Of a DNA stretch of 64,000 bases, positions 43,666 through 53,473 are shown one piece after another (positions within the stretch are counted from its first letter, which is position 1; the number at the start of each line of letters is the position of its first letter). The DNA is taken from positions 109,449 to 173,448 of the forward strand of contig NZ_KE386797.1 in the NCBI RefSeq assembly GCF_000428765.1, written 5' to 3'. Source of the DNA: Brevundimonas aveniformis DSM 17977 (GTDB lineage Bacteria; Pseudomonadota; Alphaproteobacteria; Caulobacterales; Caulobacteraceae). Made by a program: the position numbers and the translations under genes. The notes under the pieces were generated by a model, which had not been told where the DNA came from, ran no database searches, and saw nothing but the letters and a program-made list of their open reading frames with translations.

Positions 43666-44667
43666 ATGTCCGAATCCAGAACCACCCGCGTCGCTATCAT
43701 CGGCTCCGGTCCCGCCGGCTGGACCGCCGCCATCTATGCCGCCCGCGCCATGCTGAAGCCCGTGATCATCGCCGGGCTCCAGCCCGGAGGCCAGCTGACC
43801 ATCACCACCGATGTCGAGAACTATCCCGGCTTCGCCGAGGTCATCCAGGGACCGTGGCTGATGGACCAGATGAAGGCCCAGGCCGAACACGTCGGAACCG
43901 AGATCCTGCACGACATCGTCATCGAGGCCGACCTGTCCCAGCGACCCTTCCGGCTGAAGCTGGATTCCGGGGCTGAGATGCTGGCCGAGACGGTGATCAT
44001 CTCCACCGGGGCCCAGGCCAAGTGGCTTGGTCTGGAGAGCGAGAGCAAATTCCAAGGGTTCGGCGTCTCGGCCTGCGCCACCTGCGACGGCTTCTTCTAT
44101 CGCGGCAAGACGGTCGCCGTGGTCGGCGGCGGCAATACGGCGGTCGAAGAGGCGCTGTTCCTGACCAACTTCGCCGAGAAGGTGATCCTGATCCACCGCC
44201 GCGACGAGCTGCGGGCCGAGAAGATCCTTCAGGAACGCCTGTTCGCCCACCCCAAGGTCAAGGTCATGTGGAACCAGGCCATCGATGAGGTCATCGGTGA
44301 GACGGACCCGCTGGGCGTGACCGGCGTGCGCCTGAAGAACACTGAGAGCGGCGAAACCCAGACCATTGACGTCCACGGCGTCTTCATCGCCATCGGCCAC
44401 GCCCCGGCGTCAGAGCTGTTCAAGGGCCAGTTGGAGATGGACGGCTCGGGTTACCTCAAGGTCGTTCCCGGCAAGACCGAGACCGCCATCCCCGGCGTCT
44501 ACGCCGCCGGCGACGTCACCGACGACGTCTATCGCCAGGCTGTCACCGCCGCCGGCATGGGCTGTATGGCGGCGTTGGAAGCCGCCCGCTTCCTGGCCGA
44601 GCAGGACCACGCCGCCGAGGGCCACCAGATCTCCCACAAACAGGCCGAGAAGATCGGGGTCTGGTGA
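43666..44667 (+). CDS. trxB: Thioredoxin reductase
   Basis: The 333-residue flavoprotein reduces thioredoxin with NADPH. The redox motif CATC lies at residues 137-140 (ACATCDGFFYRG). FAD- and NADPH-binding motifs are IIGSGPAGWTAAIYAAR (residues 11-27) and VAVVGGGNTAVEEA. Length and domain order match bacterial TrxB. It is divergent from the glycine-zipper/thioesterase operon. Confidence 0.95.
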   Translation: MSESRTTRVAIIGSGPAGWTAAIYAARAMLKPVIIAGLQPGGQLTITTDVENYPGFAEVIQGPWLMDQMKAQAEHVGTEILHDIVIEADLSQRPFRLKLDSGAEMLAETVIISTGAQAKWLGLESESKFQGFGVSACATCDGFFYRGKTVAVVGGGNTAVEEALFLTNFAEKVILIHRRDELRAEKILQERLFAHPKVKVMWNQAIDEVIGETDPLGVTGVRLKNTESGETQTIDVHGVFIAIGHAPASELFKGQLEMDGSGYLKVVPGKTETAIPGVYAAGDVTDDVYRQAVTAAGMGCMAALEAARFLAEQDHAAEGHQISHKQAEKIGVW

Positions 44668-44744
44668 TCGCCAGGTTACGGTCAAGCTGTTGAAATACGC
44701 CACATCAGGTGGCAGGTAGGCTCCCGACTAAAAGGGACTGCCGT

Positions 44745-46202
44745 ATGAACCTGGTCTGTAAGACGGTCGCACTCTGCCTTCTGTTGTCGACCATGGGCAG
44801 CCCGGCTTTGGCCCAGTCGCCCGAGACGAACGCACGCATCCAGCGCGTCACCGAGGGCCTGCTGCCCCCAACGCGAGTTGCCGGTCGCGACTACGAGCCC
44901 CAGACCCTCGAAGACCTTATGGCTGAAACGGGCGTTCCGGCCGTCAGTATTGCCGTCATCAATGAAGGCCGGATTGAGTGGACCCGAGCGTGGGGCCTTG
45001 CCGATGCAGCCTCTGGTCAGATCGCAACAACGGACACCCTTTTCCAGGCTGCCTCAATCAGCAAGGCAGTGGTGGCGACGGCGGCACTGGACATGGTCGA
45101 GGACGGGCTACTGTCGCTCGATGCACCAGTCAACGACGCACTTCGCGGCTGGACGATTCCCGAGAACGACCTCACCGAAGGCCATCCCGTCACCTTACGC
45201 CATTTGCTGGCTCATACCTCGGGCCTGACCGTCGGCGGTTTCCCCGGCTATCCCGAGGACGCGCCCGTGCCGAATGTGGAGCAAATCCTTGACGGTGTTC
45301 CGCCCGCAAACACACCTCGAGTTGAGGTCGACCAGACGCCGGGCAGCGCAAGGCGCTACTCGGGTGGGGGCTTTACCGTGCTCCAGCTGCTGATGAGCCA
45401 GCACGAGAACCTGGCCTTTCCCGCCCTTATTCAGACAAGGGTTCTCAGCCCGGCCGGAATGATCGCCAGCGCCTTCGATCAGCCGCTGGCTGAAGACCGA
45501 CGCGCCCTGGCCGCCACCGGTTACGACGACCGAGGAGAGCCAGTGGCCGGACGCTTCCACACTTATCCAGAGTTGGCTGCAGCCGGCTTGTGGACCACGC
45601 CGACCGATCTCGCCCGATGGGTGCTGGCGATAAGCGATGCCTTCAATGGCCGCTCCAACGCCATCCTGGAACGGGAGACAGCGCGCGCCATGCTGACCCG
45701 GGACCCGTGGGGCCAGGGACTAGGCCTCGTCGTCAGGGATGCCCCCGAGTTGGAGTTCAGCCATGGTGGTGCCAACGAAGGCTATCGCGCCCTCGTCGTT
45801 GGCCTACCGGACCGAGGCCAGGGCGTGGTCATCATGACCAATGGCGACAACGGTCAGGTGATCACCAGCGCCGTCGTTCTGGCCGTCGCGGAAGAATACG
45901 GCTGGAGCTGGCGCCAGCCGCGCATGATCACGCCCGTCCCGCTGCCTGCAGAAACCATGGGTGCCTTCGCGGGCCAGTATGACGGCACACCCAACCTTAT
46001 CGTCACAGTCGCAGTCTCTCCCGACGGTGACTCGCTACTGCTCACAGTGGCGGACAATCCGGCACTGGAGTTTATTCCCCAGGGGGACGACGGTTTCATA
46101 GACACCGCTGGAAGGGCTCGTCTGACCTTTGAGAGAGACGAAGACGGGACGGTCACCGCCGCCATTGCCAATGGGCAGCGTCTCCCTCGCCGGCATCCTT
46201 AA
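44745..46202 (+). CDS. Exported serine hydrolase, beta-lactamase class C / penicillin-binding fold
   Basis: The 485-residue protein has a signal peptide (residues 1-23), then the serine beta-lactamase-like fold: the catalytic SxxK at Ser104-Ile-Ser-Lys107 (FQAASISKAVVATA), and LRHLLAHTSGL, typical of the AmpC/esterase EstB group. The tyrosine motif is Tyr-Ser-Gly instead of Tyr-x-Asn and no clear KTG motif follows, so it is more likely a peptidase or esterase than a beta-lactamase. A C-terminal lipocalin-like domain (about 400-485) is present. AAAGGGA precedes the ATG. Its stop shares TTAA with the convergent aldo/keto reductase. Confidence 0.85.
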   Translation: MNLVCKTVALCLLLSTMGSPALAQSPETNARIQRVTEGLLPPTRVAGRDYEPQTLEDLMAETGVPAVSIAVINEGRIEWTRAWGLADAASGQIATTDTLFQAASISKAVVATAALDMVEDGLLSLDAPVNDALRGWTIPENDLTEGHPVTLRHLLAHTSGLTVGGFPGYPEDAPVPNVEQILDGVPPANTPRVEVDQTPGSARRYSGGGFTVLQLLMSQHENLAFPALIQTRVLSPAGMIASAFDQPLAEDRRALAATGYDDRGEPVAGRFHTYPELAAAGLWTTPTDLARWVLAISDAFNGRSNAILERETARAMLTRDPWGQGLGLVVRDAPELEFSHGGANEGYRALVVGLPDRGQGVVIMTNGDNGQVITSAVVLAVAEEYGWSWRQPRMITPVPLPAETMGAFAGQYDGTPNLIVTVAVSPDGDSLLLTVADNPALEFIPQGDDGFIDTAGRARLTFERDEDGTVTAAIANGQRLPRRHP

Positions 46203-47149
46203 GCCTGGCTGGTCTCGGTCAGCTCTGCGATATCCTGGTCGGACAGCTTCACCTCGACCGCCTTCAACGTGTCACTCAGCTGCGACAGCGTGGTGGCGCT
46301 GACGATCGGGGCCGCCACCGCGGGTCGCGTCATCAACCAGGCCAGTGACACCTGGGCCGACGTCGCTTGGTTGCGCTCGGCGACGGCGCGCAAGGTCGCC
46401 AGAATGCGCGAGCCCCGCTCATCGAAGTGGTTCGTCAGGGCCGCCACGCGCGGCGACCCCTGAAGGTCGTCGACCGACCGGTACTTCCCGCTCAGGAAGC
46501 CGGACTCTAGGCTGAAATAGGTGATGGCACTGAGGCCCTTTTCGACCGCCAGGTCCTGGAGCGGGCCTTCAAAGGTCGCCCGGCTGTACAGATTGTAGTG
46601 CGGTTGCACCGTTTGATACGCCGCCAGGCCTTCGCGGGCCGAGATCGCCAGGGCTTCGGCGGTTGCCTCTGCAGAGTGGTTGGACAGGCCCAACGCGCGG
46701 ACCTTGCCGGCCTCAACCAGCCTGTTCAGCGCGCGCAGCGTCTCTTCCTGGGGCGTATTCGGATCAGGCCAGTGCGACTGATACAGGTCGATGTAGTCGG
46801 TCTGGAGCCGGCGCAGGCTGTCCTCGACGGCCTTTTCGATCCAGCCAGGTGACAGGTCATTGTGACCTTGGCCCATGTCCGATCCCACCTTGGTCAGGAT
46901 CAGCACATCGTCGCGGTGCCCGCGCGCCTTCAGCCATTCCCCGATGATGGTTTCGCTTTCTCCGCCCGAGTGGCCGGGTGCCCAGATGGAATAGGCATCG
47001 GCGGTGTCGACGGCGTTGAATCCGGCGTCGACGAAGGCATCAAGCAGTTCGAACGACCGGACCTTGTCGGCGGTCCAGCCAAAGACGTTTCCGCCGAAGA
47101 CCAGCGGGGCGGTGGACAGGCCGCTGTGGCCGAGGGGACGCTTTTGCAT
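46199..47149 (-). CDS. Aldo/keto reductase
   Basis: The 316-residue protein has the (beta/alpha)8 barrel signatures: FNAVDTADAYSIWAPGHSGG (catalytic Asp and Tyr), ILTKVGSDMGQG, DYIDLYQSHWPDPNTP (catalytic His region) and the NADPH-binding PIVSATTLSQL. It reduces carbonyl compounds with NADPH. The ATG at 47149 is preceded by AAAGGAA. The stop codon overlaps the stop of the convergent serine hydrolase by 4 nt. Confidence 0.9.
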   Translation of the reverse strand: MQKRPLGHSGLSTAPLVFGGNVFGWTADKVRSFELLDAFVDAGFNAVDTADAYSIWAPGHSGGESETIIGEWLKARGHRDDVLILTKVGSDMGQGHNDLSPGWIEKAVEDSLRRLQTDYIDLYQSHWPDPNTPQEETLRALNRLVEAGKVRALGLSNHSAEATAEALAISAREGLAAYQTVQPHYNLYSRATFEGPLQDLAVEKGLSAITYFSLESGFLSGKYRSVDDLQGSPRVAALTNHFDERGSRILATLRAVAERNQATSAQVSLAWLMTRPAVAAPIVSATTLSQLSDTLKAVEVKLSDQDIAELTETSQA

Positions 47150-47272
47150 GGTAATTCCTTTTCTCGATGATGGGTCATCGCGCCGGTACAACTCGCAACC
47201 GCTAACTTCGTCGCTTGCAGTTCACGCCCGTCTGCCCCATTTCGGGGCGGCCATCCCCCAGCCCGAGTTCCA

Positions 47273-48478
47273 ATGCCTCACCACGACAGCCTGATCCTGA
47301 TGCTCGTTGCGGGATTTGTTCTGGCGTTCGTGTTCGGCATGGCGGCGGTTCGGCTCAAGCTGTCACCGCTGCTGGGCTATCTGTTGGCCGGTGTGGCCGT
47401 CGGTCCGTTCACGCCCGGCTTCGTGGCCGACGGTGATTTGGCCCCCCAGCTGGCTGAGATCGGTATCATCCTTTTGATGTTCGGCGTGGGGCTGCATTTT
47501 TCGCCCCAGGATCTGATGCGGGTTCGCCGGATTGCCATTCCGGGGGCCCTGGCACAGATCGCTGTTGCAACGGCGCTCGGTTGGGGCGTTGGTCGGCTCA
47601 TGGGGCTGGGCGATGCCGAGGCCCTGCTCCTTGGCTTCTCTCTGTCAGTCGCCTCAACCGTAGTTCTGATCAAGGCGCTGGAACAGCGCGGTCAGATGAA
47701 GTCCGAGGTCGGGGGCATCGCCACCGGCTGGTTGATCGTCGAAGATCTGGTGATCGTCGTCGCCCTCGTCCTGCTGCCGCTGGTGGTGGGGGCATCTGGC
47801 GACACCTTCGATCTGGCGAGCCTTGGCCTCAGTGTCGGCTGGACCCTGCTCAAGGTCGTCGTTTTCATCGCCCTGATGCTGATCGTCGGCGGACGGGTGC
47901 TGCCCTGGGTCCTGACCATGATCGCCCACACCCGTTCGCGCGAGCTGTTCACCCTGGGCGTTTTGGCCATTGCACTGGGCATCGCCTGGATCGCCTATTT
48001 CGTTTTTGGGGCCTCGTTCGCACTCGGAGCGTTCGTGGCCGGCCTGGTGCTCAACGGCTCGCCGCTGGGCCACAGCGCGGCCGAGAAATCCCTGCCGTTG
48101 CGGGACGCCTTTTCCGTCCTTTTCTTCGTCTCGGTCGGGATGCTGTTCGATCCGATGGTGCTGGTGCGCGAGCCCTGGGCCGTGGCGGCGGTGCTGGGCA
48201 TTATCGTCGTCGGCAAGACCCTGGCGGCGCTGGCCATCACCACCCTGTTCAAGCTGGACCGCACATGGAGCCTTACGGTTGCCGCGTCTCTCGCCCAGAT
48301 CGGCGAGTTCTCGTTTATCCTGGCGGGCCTGGGCGTCAGTCTCGGCGTCATGTCGGACGGCACCCACGACCTGATACTGGCCGCCGCCCTGTTGTCGATT
48401 GCGCTAAATCCGGTGGTATTCGCCATCACTGACCGGCTGAGCGCGCGCGCGACGCCCCCGGCAGAGGCCACGTCCTAG
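47273..48478 (+). CDS. CPA2-type cation/proton antiporter (no RCK domain)
   Basis: The 401-residue protein has about 12-13 membrane helices with the Kef/YbaL-like signature (LSPLLGYLLAGVAVGPFTPG, then IGIILLMFGVGLHFSPQDLM; GWLIVEDLVIVVALVLLPLV; ASFALGAFVAGLVLNGSPLG), the hallmarks of monovalent cation:proton antiporter family 2. The usual C-terminal TrkA-N/RCK regulatory domain is absent; the protein ends right after the last helices. It probably exports K+ or Na+ in exchange for protons. Confidence 0.9.
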   Translation: MPHHDSLILMLVAGFVLAFVFGMAAVRLKLSPLLGYLLAGVAVGPFTPGFVADGDLAPQLAEIGIILLMFGVGLHFSPQDLMRVRRIAIPGALAQIAVATALGWGVGRLMGLGDAEALLLGFSLSVASTVVLIKALEQRGQMKSEVGGIATGWLIVEDLVIVVALVLLPLVVGASGDTFDLASLGLSVGWTLLKVVVFIALMLIVGGRVLPWVLTMIAHTRSRELFTLGVLAIALGIAWIAYFVFGASFALGAFVAGLVLNGSPLGHSAAEKSLPLRDAFSVLFFVSVGMLFDPMVLVREPWAVAAVLGIIVVGKTLAALAITTLFKLDRTWSLTVAASLAQIGEFSFILAGLGVSLGVMSDGTHDLILAAALLSIALNPVVFAITDRLSARATPPAEATS

Positions 48479-48741
48479 GGCAGGCTGGCCAGACTGCGGG
48501 CCTGACGAAGGGCGGCGGCCTTGGCCACCACCATCGGACAGGCGGCTTTCCAATAGACGGCATCGTCGTCGCGACGGGCCGCTGCCCGCTCAGCCGCCCG
48601 CAGTCGGCGCGCGGCCGCATTGGCCAGCAGGCGCGCGTGCAGAGCCCGGGCGCTCGGCTCCTCCACGCGCGGTGAACCGGGCGTAGCGACCGCGTCAGCA
48701 GCGACGGGGCGGATGTCAGAGTGGGTGATCGAGATAAACAT
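48475..48741 (-). CDS. Small hypothetical protein
   Basis: The 88-residue frame has an AT-neutral start (MFISITHSDIRPVAADAVAT) and an arginine/alanine-rich helical middle, ending YWKAACPMVVAKAAALRQAR-like residues. GGAAGA lies about 11 nt before the ATG. It overlaps the antiporter stop by 4 nt, and I can see no family. The alternating charge suggests a helix. It lies beside a 364-bp interval that holds the dnaG control region, so it could also be a chance frame. Confidence 0.4.
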   Translation of the reverse strand: MFISITHSDIRPVAADAVATPGSPRVEEPSARALHARLLANAAARRLRAAERAAARRDDDAVYWKAACPMVVAKAAALRQARSLASLP

Positions 48742-49105
48742 GGTCTAGGTCTTCCGCTGGGCTCACGATCTGGCTTTGCCAGACCGGAACGTCAGTTACG
48801 GACGCATCCTGCATCCGTGCATGGTTAACCCCTCAGGCCTGTGGATAGTTCCGTGGTTTGTCGAAATTTAGGCTGATATTCCAGGCAGTTATCTTAACCG
48901 TTCATTAATCATGGTTAACGGGATCGACGCCGACGCGAGCGTCAGTCCCTTGAATTCATGGGTCAGCCATCGCGCGCCCTGAACCGCATCCATGCACAGA
49001 AACATCCACAATCCACGCACCGGTTCGTGCACAATCCGATTCCCTGGTGAACAGCCTCACCCAGCCCTTTGAGAGCGCGGCCATGACCGCCATAGCTGCC
49101 CCAAC
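48742..49105. promoter_or_regulatory. AT-richer dnaG upstream region with CtrA-type box and DnaA-like box
   Basis: A full CtrA consensus TTAA-N7-TTAA is at 48894-48908 (CCGTTCA spacer), and a further TTAA follows 6 bp on (48915-48918). The 10-mer CATGGTTAAC occurs twice (about 48820-48829 and 48910-48919). TGTGGATAG at 48840-48848 differs from a DnaA box by one base, and CATCCACA occurs near 49004-49011. The stretch has no gene. It is the only clearly AT-richer intergenic region on this side and probably carries cell-cycle control of dnaG. Confidence 0.5.
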
Positions 49106-50989
49106 ATGCGCCTCGACGAACGTTTCCTTGATGAGCTGAAGAGCCGACTCCGCCCCTCGGAGGTCATCGGCCGCACCGTCAAGCTCAAGCGTCAGGGCCG
49201 GGAATGGGTGGGCCTCAGCCCCTTCACCAAGGAGAAGTCGCCCTCCTTCTTCGTTAATGATGACAAGCAGTTCTTCCACGACTTCTCGTCGGGCAAGCAT
49301 GGCGACGTCATTACCTTCCTGCAGGAGACAGAGCGCCTGTCCTTCATGGAGGCGGTCGAACGTCTGGCCGCCGAGGCCGGCATGCCCCTGCCCGCCCCCG
49401 ACCCCCAGGCGGCGCGGCGCGAGGAGGCCCGCAAGGGTCTGGAGCATTGGCTGGAGGAAGCCGCCCGCTGGTTCGAAGCCCAGCTTCGTCGCCCCGCCGG
49501 CCAGACCGCCCGTGACTATCTGGTCCGCCGGGCCCTGCCCGAGGACCAATGGGGTCGGTTCCGTCTGGGCTATGCCCCTTCAGGTCGCACCGCCCTGCGC
49601 GATGCCCTGGTTCAGAAGGGAGCCAAACCGCAAGAGCTGGTCGATGCCGGCCTGTTGATCCGTCCCGAGGACGGGGGCCAGCCCTATGACCGCTTCCGCG
49701 ACCGCCTGATCTTCCCGATCACCGATGCGCGGGGGCGTCTGATCAGCTTTGGCGGTCGTGCCCTCGACCCCGAAGCCCGCGCCAAATACCTCAACGGGCC
49801 CGAGACGAGCCTCTTTCACAAGGGCTCGAACCTCTATGGCATGGCCGAGGCCCGAAAGATCCTGGCCCAGGCGAACGCCGATGCCCGCCTCTATGTCGTC
49901 GAAGGCTATATGGACGTCATCGCCGCCCAGCGCGCTGGCCTGGCCGCTGTCGCGCCGATGGGCACGGCCCTGACCGAGGAACAGATGGCGGTGCTGTGGC
50001 GGGTCGCCCCGACGCCGGTGCTCTGTTTTGACGGCGACAACGCCGGACGGCGCGCCGCCATGCGCTCGATCGACCGCGCCCTGCCGCTGCTGAAGCCGGA
50101 CCGGACCTTCGATTTCTGCCTGCTGTCGGGAGGGCTCGACCCTGACGACATCCTGCGCGAGCTGGGTGCGCCCGGATTGAAGAAGGCGCTGGCGCAGACC
50201 ACCCCCTTCTCCGCGCTGCTGTTCGAACGTGAACGTGAAGAGGTCGGCCCCCTCGACACGCCCGAGAAAGAGGCCAGCTTGGTCGCCCGCCTACGCAAGG
50301 CGGCCGCAACCATCGCCGATGCCGAACTGGCCCGGACCTACAAGGACTATCTGGTCAACGCCTTCTATCAGCACGTCAGGCCCAGCGAAGCCGACCGCAA
50401 ACAGGCCAATCGAGTCCAGTACCGGGACCGCCGCGCCCGCGCCGCCGCCGATCTGACTCGCGTCACGCCCGAGGCACGCACGGCTGCGGCGACCCTGTCC
50501 CAGGCCCCGCGCCCGCTGGTGGCCGCTGTGGTAGAGGGCCTCATCGCCCACCCCGAGGTCGTGCGCGAGAAATCCGAGTTGCTCGGCGTCCAGGGCGTCG
50601 GCGACGAGGGCCTGGATCGACTGATCAACGATCTGATCCCTCTCATCGAAGACCTGGGCGACGCCGCCGAGAGCTTGGTGCGAGCCCGCCTGGCGTCCAT
50701 GGGCCATGAAGACACGCTGCGCCGGATCGAACGAACCGCCCCGCTGGCGCACGCCGGCTTCCTGGATCGCACCTTGCCGGAACGCGAGGCCGGGCGCGAT
50801 CTGATCCGCGCTCTGGAACTGGTCCAGCAATCGGTCAGCCTGAGCCGCGCCCTGGAAGAGCTCAAGGGCGATCTGTTCGGCGGAGCCGCGCTCGATTCCG
50901 AGGCCTTTTCCCAGTTGAAGGCCGAACGCGATGCAGCCTCGCGGGCCCTGACCTCCGGCGAGCTCTGGCCCGAGGGGACCCTCCACTAG
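49106..50989 (+). CDS. dnaG: DNA primase
   Basis: DnaG makes RNA primers for DNA replication. The 627-residue protein has the N-terminal zinc-binding-domain fold, the catalytic core with TOPRIM motifs (VVEGYMDVIAAQRAG, and CFDGDNAGRRAA) and a C-terminal DnaB-binding helical region. The zinc ligands are all missing: where most primases have CPFH and CFGCG, this has SPFT (residues 38-41) and DFSSG (59-63), a state found across Alphaproteobacteria. There is no strong Shine-Dalgarno site ahead of the ATG. rpoD follows 400 bp downstream, as in other bacteria. Confidence 0.95.
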   Translation: MRLDERFLDELKSRLRPSEVIGRTVKLKRQGREWVGLSPFTKEKSPSFFVNDDKQFFHDFSSGKHGDVITFLQETERLSFMEAVERLAAEAGMPLPAPDPQAARREEARKGLEHWLEEAARWFEAQLRRPAGQTARDYLVRRALPEDQWGRFRLGYAPSGRTALRDALVQKGAKPQELVDAGLLIRPEDGGQPYDRFRDRLIFPITDARGRLISFGGRALDPEARAKYLNGPETSLFHKGSNLYGMAEARKILAQANADARLYVVEGYMDVIAAQRAGLAAVAPMGTALTEEQMAVLWRVAPTPVLCFDGDNAGRRAAMRSIDRALPLLKPDRTFDFCLLSGGLDPDDILRELGAPGLKKALAQTTPFSALLFEREREEVGPLDTPEKEASLVARLRKAAATIADAELARTYKDYLVNAFYQHVRPSEADRKQANRVQYRDRRARAAADLTRVTPEARTAAATLSQAPRPLVAAVVEGLIAHPEVVREKSELLGVQGVGDEGLDRLINDLIPLIEDLGDAAESLVRARLASMGHEDTLRRIERTAPLAHAGFLDRTLPEREAGRDLIRALELVQQSVSLSRALEELKGDLFGGAALDSEAFSQLKAERDAASRALTSGELWPEGTLH

Positions 50990-51389
50990 CCGCGCGCCCG
51001 CCCAAAGCCTTGACAGACTGGCCCTGGCTCGCCATTTCGGGCTCTTCGGGCCTTTAAGCGTCTATGTGAGCGGTGCGAAGGCGGCGGCGATAGTCCGGCC
51101 GGCCTCTCGAGGGCAAGATTGCCCCCCTCGCCGATGCCAAAGTCCGATGGTCGATGGCCTTTCCCAAGGCCCCGGTGCTGGTGGCGGCGCGGGGCGGTTT
51201 TGTCGTAGCTCGGACGTGCAAATGGCGCGGACCGGATTTGGCAGCCGTTTCCGTTCTTCTGTTCAGAACCGTCGCCCGTCGGGATCGGCTGGATCACATT
51301 CCGTGCGTGCGGAACATCGCTGGGGTCTGACCCGTTGGCGATCCGCATGGCTTTCGCATCACCGGGTCGCGTCCCGGTCGGAGACTTGA
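50990..51389. promoter_or_regulatory. dnaG-rpoD intergenic region with leader hairpins
   Basis: No gene is seen in the 400 bp. It contains a hairpin GGGCAA/TTGCCC inside CGAG/CTCG flanks (about 51107-51131), a 6-bp hairpin ACCGGG-TCGCGT-CCCGGT (51360-51377) directly before the rpoD Shine-Dalgarno sequence (CGGAGA), and a good -35-like TTGACA (51010-51015) with a poor -10 (CATTTC at 51033-51038). The interval is long enough for an rpoD promoter that is independent of dnaG. Confidence 0.4.
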
Positions 51390-53327
51390 ATGACCGCCAA
51401 AGCGGATACCCAGGAGCAGGACCAGACCAACGACGGTCCGCTGCTCGACCTCACCGACGCCGGGGTCAAGAAGTTCATCAAGCAGGCCAAGACCCGCGGC
51501 TACGTCACCATGGACGAGCTGAACAAGGTCATGCCTTCCGAAGAGGTGACCCCCGACCAGATCGAGGACACCCTGGCGATGCTGTCCGAAATGGGCGTCA
51601 ACGTCGTCGAAGCCGAGGAAGACGCGCCCGAAGGCACCGAGGTCGCCAACCGCGAGGAAACCGCCGTCGTCGAGACGGAATCAAAGCCCGCTTATGACCG
51701 CACGGACGACCCCGTGCGCATGTATTTGAGGGAAATGGGCTCAGTCGAGCTGCTCAGCCGCGAGGGCGAGATCGCCATCGCCAAGCGCATCGAGGCGGGC
51801 CGCGACACCATGATCCGCGGCCTGTGTGAATCCGCTCTGACTTTCGAGGCCATCATGGTCTGGCGTCAGGAGCTGGAAGAAGGTCGCATTCTGCTCCGTG
51901 AAGTGATCGACCTCGAAAGCACCTATTCCGGGCCGCCGGTCGACAACTCGGTCCCCCGTCCCGAGGCCGAGGAAGAAGAGCCGGAGCCTGAACCCGAGAA
52001 GACCGAAGACAAGGCCGAGGACGGCGAGGACGAGGACGACGACGACTTCGACGATGGTGCCGGCCTGTCGGTGTCGGCCATGGAGGCCGAGCTGCGCGAC
52101 GGCATCATGGAAATCCTCGACGGCGTGGCGTCGGACTTCGGGGCCTTCCGCAAACTGCAGGACAAGCTGGTCAACGCCCGGCTTGAGGGCAACGACCTGT
52201 CCGACAAGGACCGCAAGGCCTACATCGCCCTGACCACCTCGATTTCGGACAAGCTGAAGTCGCTGACGCTGAACAATGCGCGGATCGAGGCCCTGGTCGA
52301 TCAGCTCTATGCCATCAATCGGCGCCTGATCGGGCTGGAAGGCCGGCTGCTGCGCCTGGCCGACAGCTACGGCATTTCGCGCCCTGAGTTCCTCAAGGCC
52401 TATTTCGGCGCTGAGCTGAACCCGAACTGGACCGACAGCGTCAAGGATCTGGGCGTGCGCTGGACCAAGTTCATGGAGAACGAGGCGGTCGCGGTGGCGA
52501 CCATCCGGGGCGACGTGGCGGCCATCGCCACCGAGGCCGGCCTGCCCATCGAAGACTACCGCCGCACCGTCCAGACGGTGCAGAAGGGCGAGCGCGAAGC
52601 CCGCCAGGCCAAGAAGGAAATGGTTGAGGCCAACTTGCGCCTGGTCATCTCCATCGCCAAGAAATACACCAACCGCGGCCTGCAATTCCTTGATCTTATT
52701 CAGGAAGGAAACATCGGCCTGATGAAGGCGGTCGACAAGTTCGAGTACCGCCGCGGCTACAAGTTCTCGACCTACGCCACCTGGTGGATCCGTCAGGCGA
52801 TCACCCGCTCCATCGCCGACCAGGCCCGCACTATCCGGATTCCGGTGCACATGATCGAGACGATCAACAAGATCGTCCGCACCCAGCGCCAGATGCTGCA
52901 CGAAATCGGCCGCGAGGCGACGCCGGAGGAGCTGGCCGAACGCCTGGCCATGCCGCTGGAGAAGGTGCGCAAGGTCCTCAAGATCGCCAAGGAGCCGATT
53001 TCGCTCGAGACGCCCATCGGCGACGAGGAGGACAGCCACCTGGGTGACTTCATCGAGGACAAGAACGCCATCCTGCCCATCGATGCGGCCATTCAGTCGA
53101 ACCTGCGCGAAACGACGACCCGCGTGCTGGCCAGCCTGACGCCGCGCGAGGAACGCGTGCTCAGAATGCGCTTCGGCATCGGCATGAACACCGACCACAC
53201 CCTCGAAGAGGTCGGCCAGCAGTTCTCGGTCACCCGCGAACGCATCCGCCAGATCGAGGCGAAGGCCCTGCGCAAGCTCAAGCACCCGAGCCGCAGCCGC
53301 AAGCTGCGAAGCTTCCTGGACAGCTGA
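51390..53327 (+). CDS. rpoD: RNA polymerase primary sigma factor
   Basis: The 645-residue protein has region 1.1 ([20 protein letters not shown]), a 1.2 segment ([17 protein letters not shown]), a long acidic insert (about residues 190-225, [20 protein letters not shown]) before the sigma-70 non-essential region, region 2 ([37 protein letters not shown]), region 3, and region 4 with [20 protein letters not shown]. This is the main housekeeping sigma factor. The nested hairpin at 53338-53408 follows. Standard size for an alphaproteobacterial RpoD. Confidence 0.97.
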   Translation: MTAKADTQEQDQTNDGPLLDLTDAGVKKFIKQAKTRGYVTMDELNKVMPSEEVTPDQIEDTLAMLSEMGVNVVEAEEDAPEGTEVANREETAVVETESKPAYDRTDDPVRMYLREMGSVELLSREGEIAIAKRIEAGRDTMIRGLCESALTFEAIMVWRQELEEGRILLREVIDLESTYSGPPVDNSVPRPEAEEEEPEPEPEKTEDKAEDGEDEDDDDFDDGAGLSVSAMEAELRDGIMEILDGVASDFGAFRKLQDKLVNARLEGNDLSDKDRKAYIALTTSISDKLKSLTLNNARIEALVDQLYAINRRLIGLEGRLLRLADSYGISRPEFLKAYFGAELNPNWTDSVKDLGVRWTKFMENEAVAVATIRGDVAAIATEAGLPIEDYRRTVQTVQKGEREARQAKKEMVEANLRLVISIAKKYTNRGLQFLDLIQEGNIGLMKAVDKFEYRRGYKFSTYATWWIRQAITRSIADQARTIRIPVHMIETINKIVRTQRQMLHEIGREATPEELAERLAMPLEKVRKVLKIAKEPISLETPIGDEEDSHLGDFIEDKNAILPIDAAIQSNLRETTTRVLASLTPREERVLRMRFGIGMNTDHTLEEVGQQFSVTRERIRQIEAKALRKLKHPSRSRKLRSFLDS

Positions 53328-53337
53328 TCCCGGGCCG

Positions 53338-53408
53338 TTTTGTCCCCGTCGGATTTGTCCCTGTTTCGGGGACAGGGCCGGGACAAACAGGGTCGGTCGG
53401 GGGACAAA
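53338..53408. terminator. Nested inverted repeat after rpoD
   Basis: Three nested inverted pairs are built from GTCCC/GGGAC words: outer TTTGTCCCC (about 53339) with GGGGACAAAG (ends about 53408), middle TTTGTCCC with GGGACAAA, and inner GTCCC-TGTTTC-GGGGAC. The RNA would form a strong branched or long hairpin 10 nt after the stop. There is no U-tract, so it may work with Rho or only as a 3' stabiliser. Confidence 0.55.
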
Positions 53409-53473
53409 GCCGTCTTAGCCGCATGCCGGTGGACGACGACCGCGCCTGACGCAGGCGCGGTGCAGAATGAGGC

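Noticed and set aside
44745-46202. A true beta-lactamase resistance gene
   Set aside because: The SxxK is present but the Tyr-x-Asn motif is altered and no KTG was found, so antibiotic hydrolysis is not supported.
51741-53285. A 514-codon open frame on the minus strand
   Set aside because: It is the exact antisense of rpoD with no recognisable domains or ribosome-binding site.
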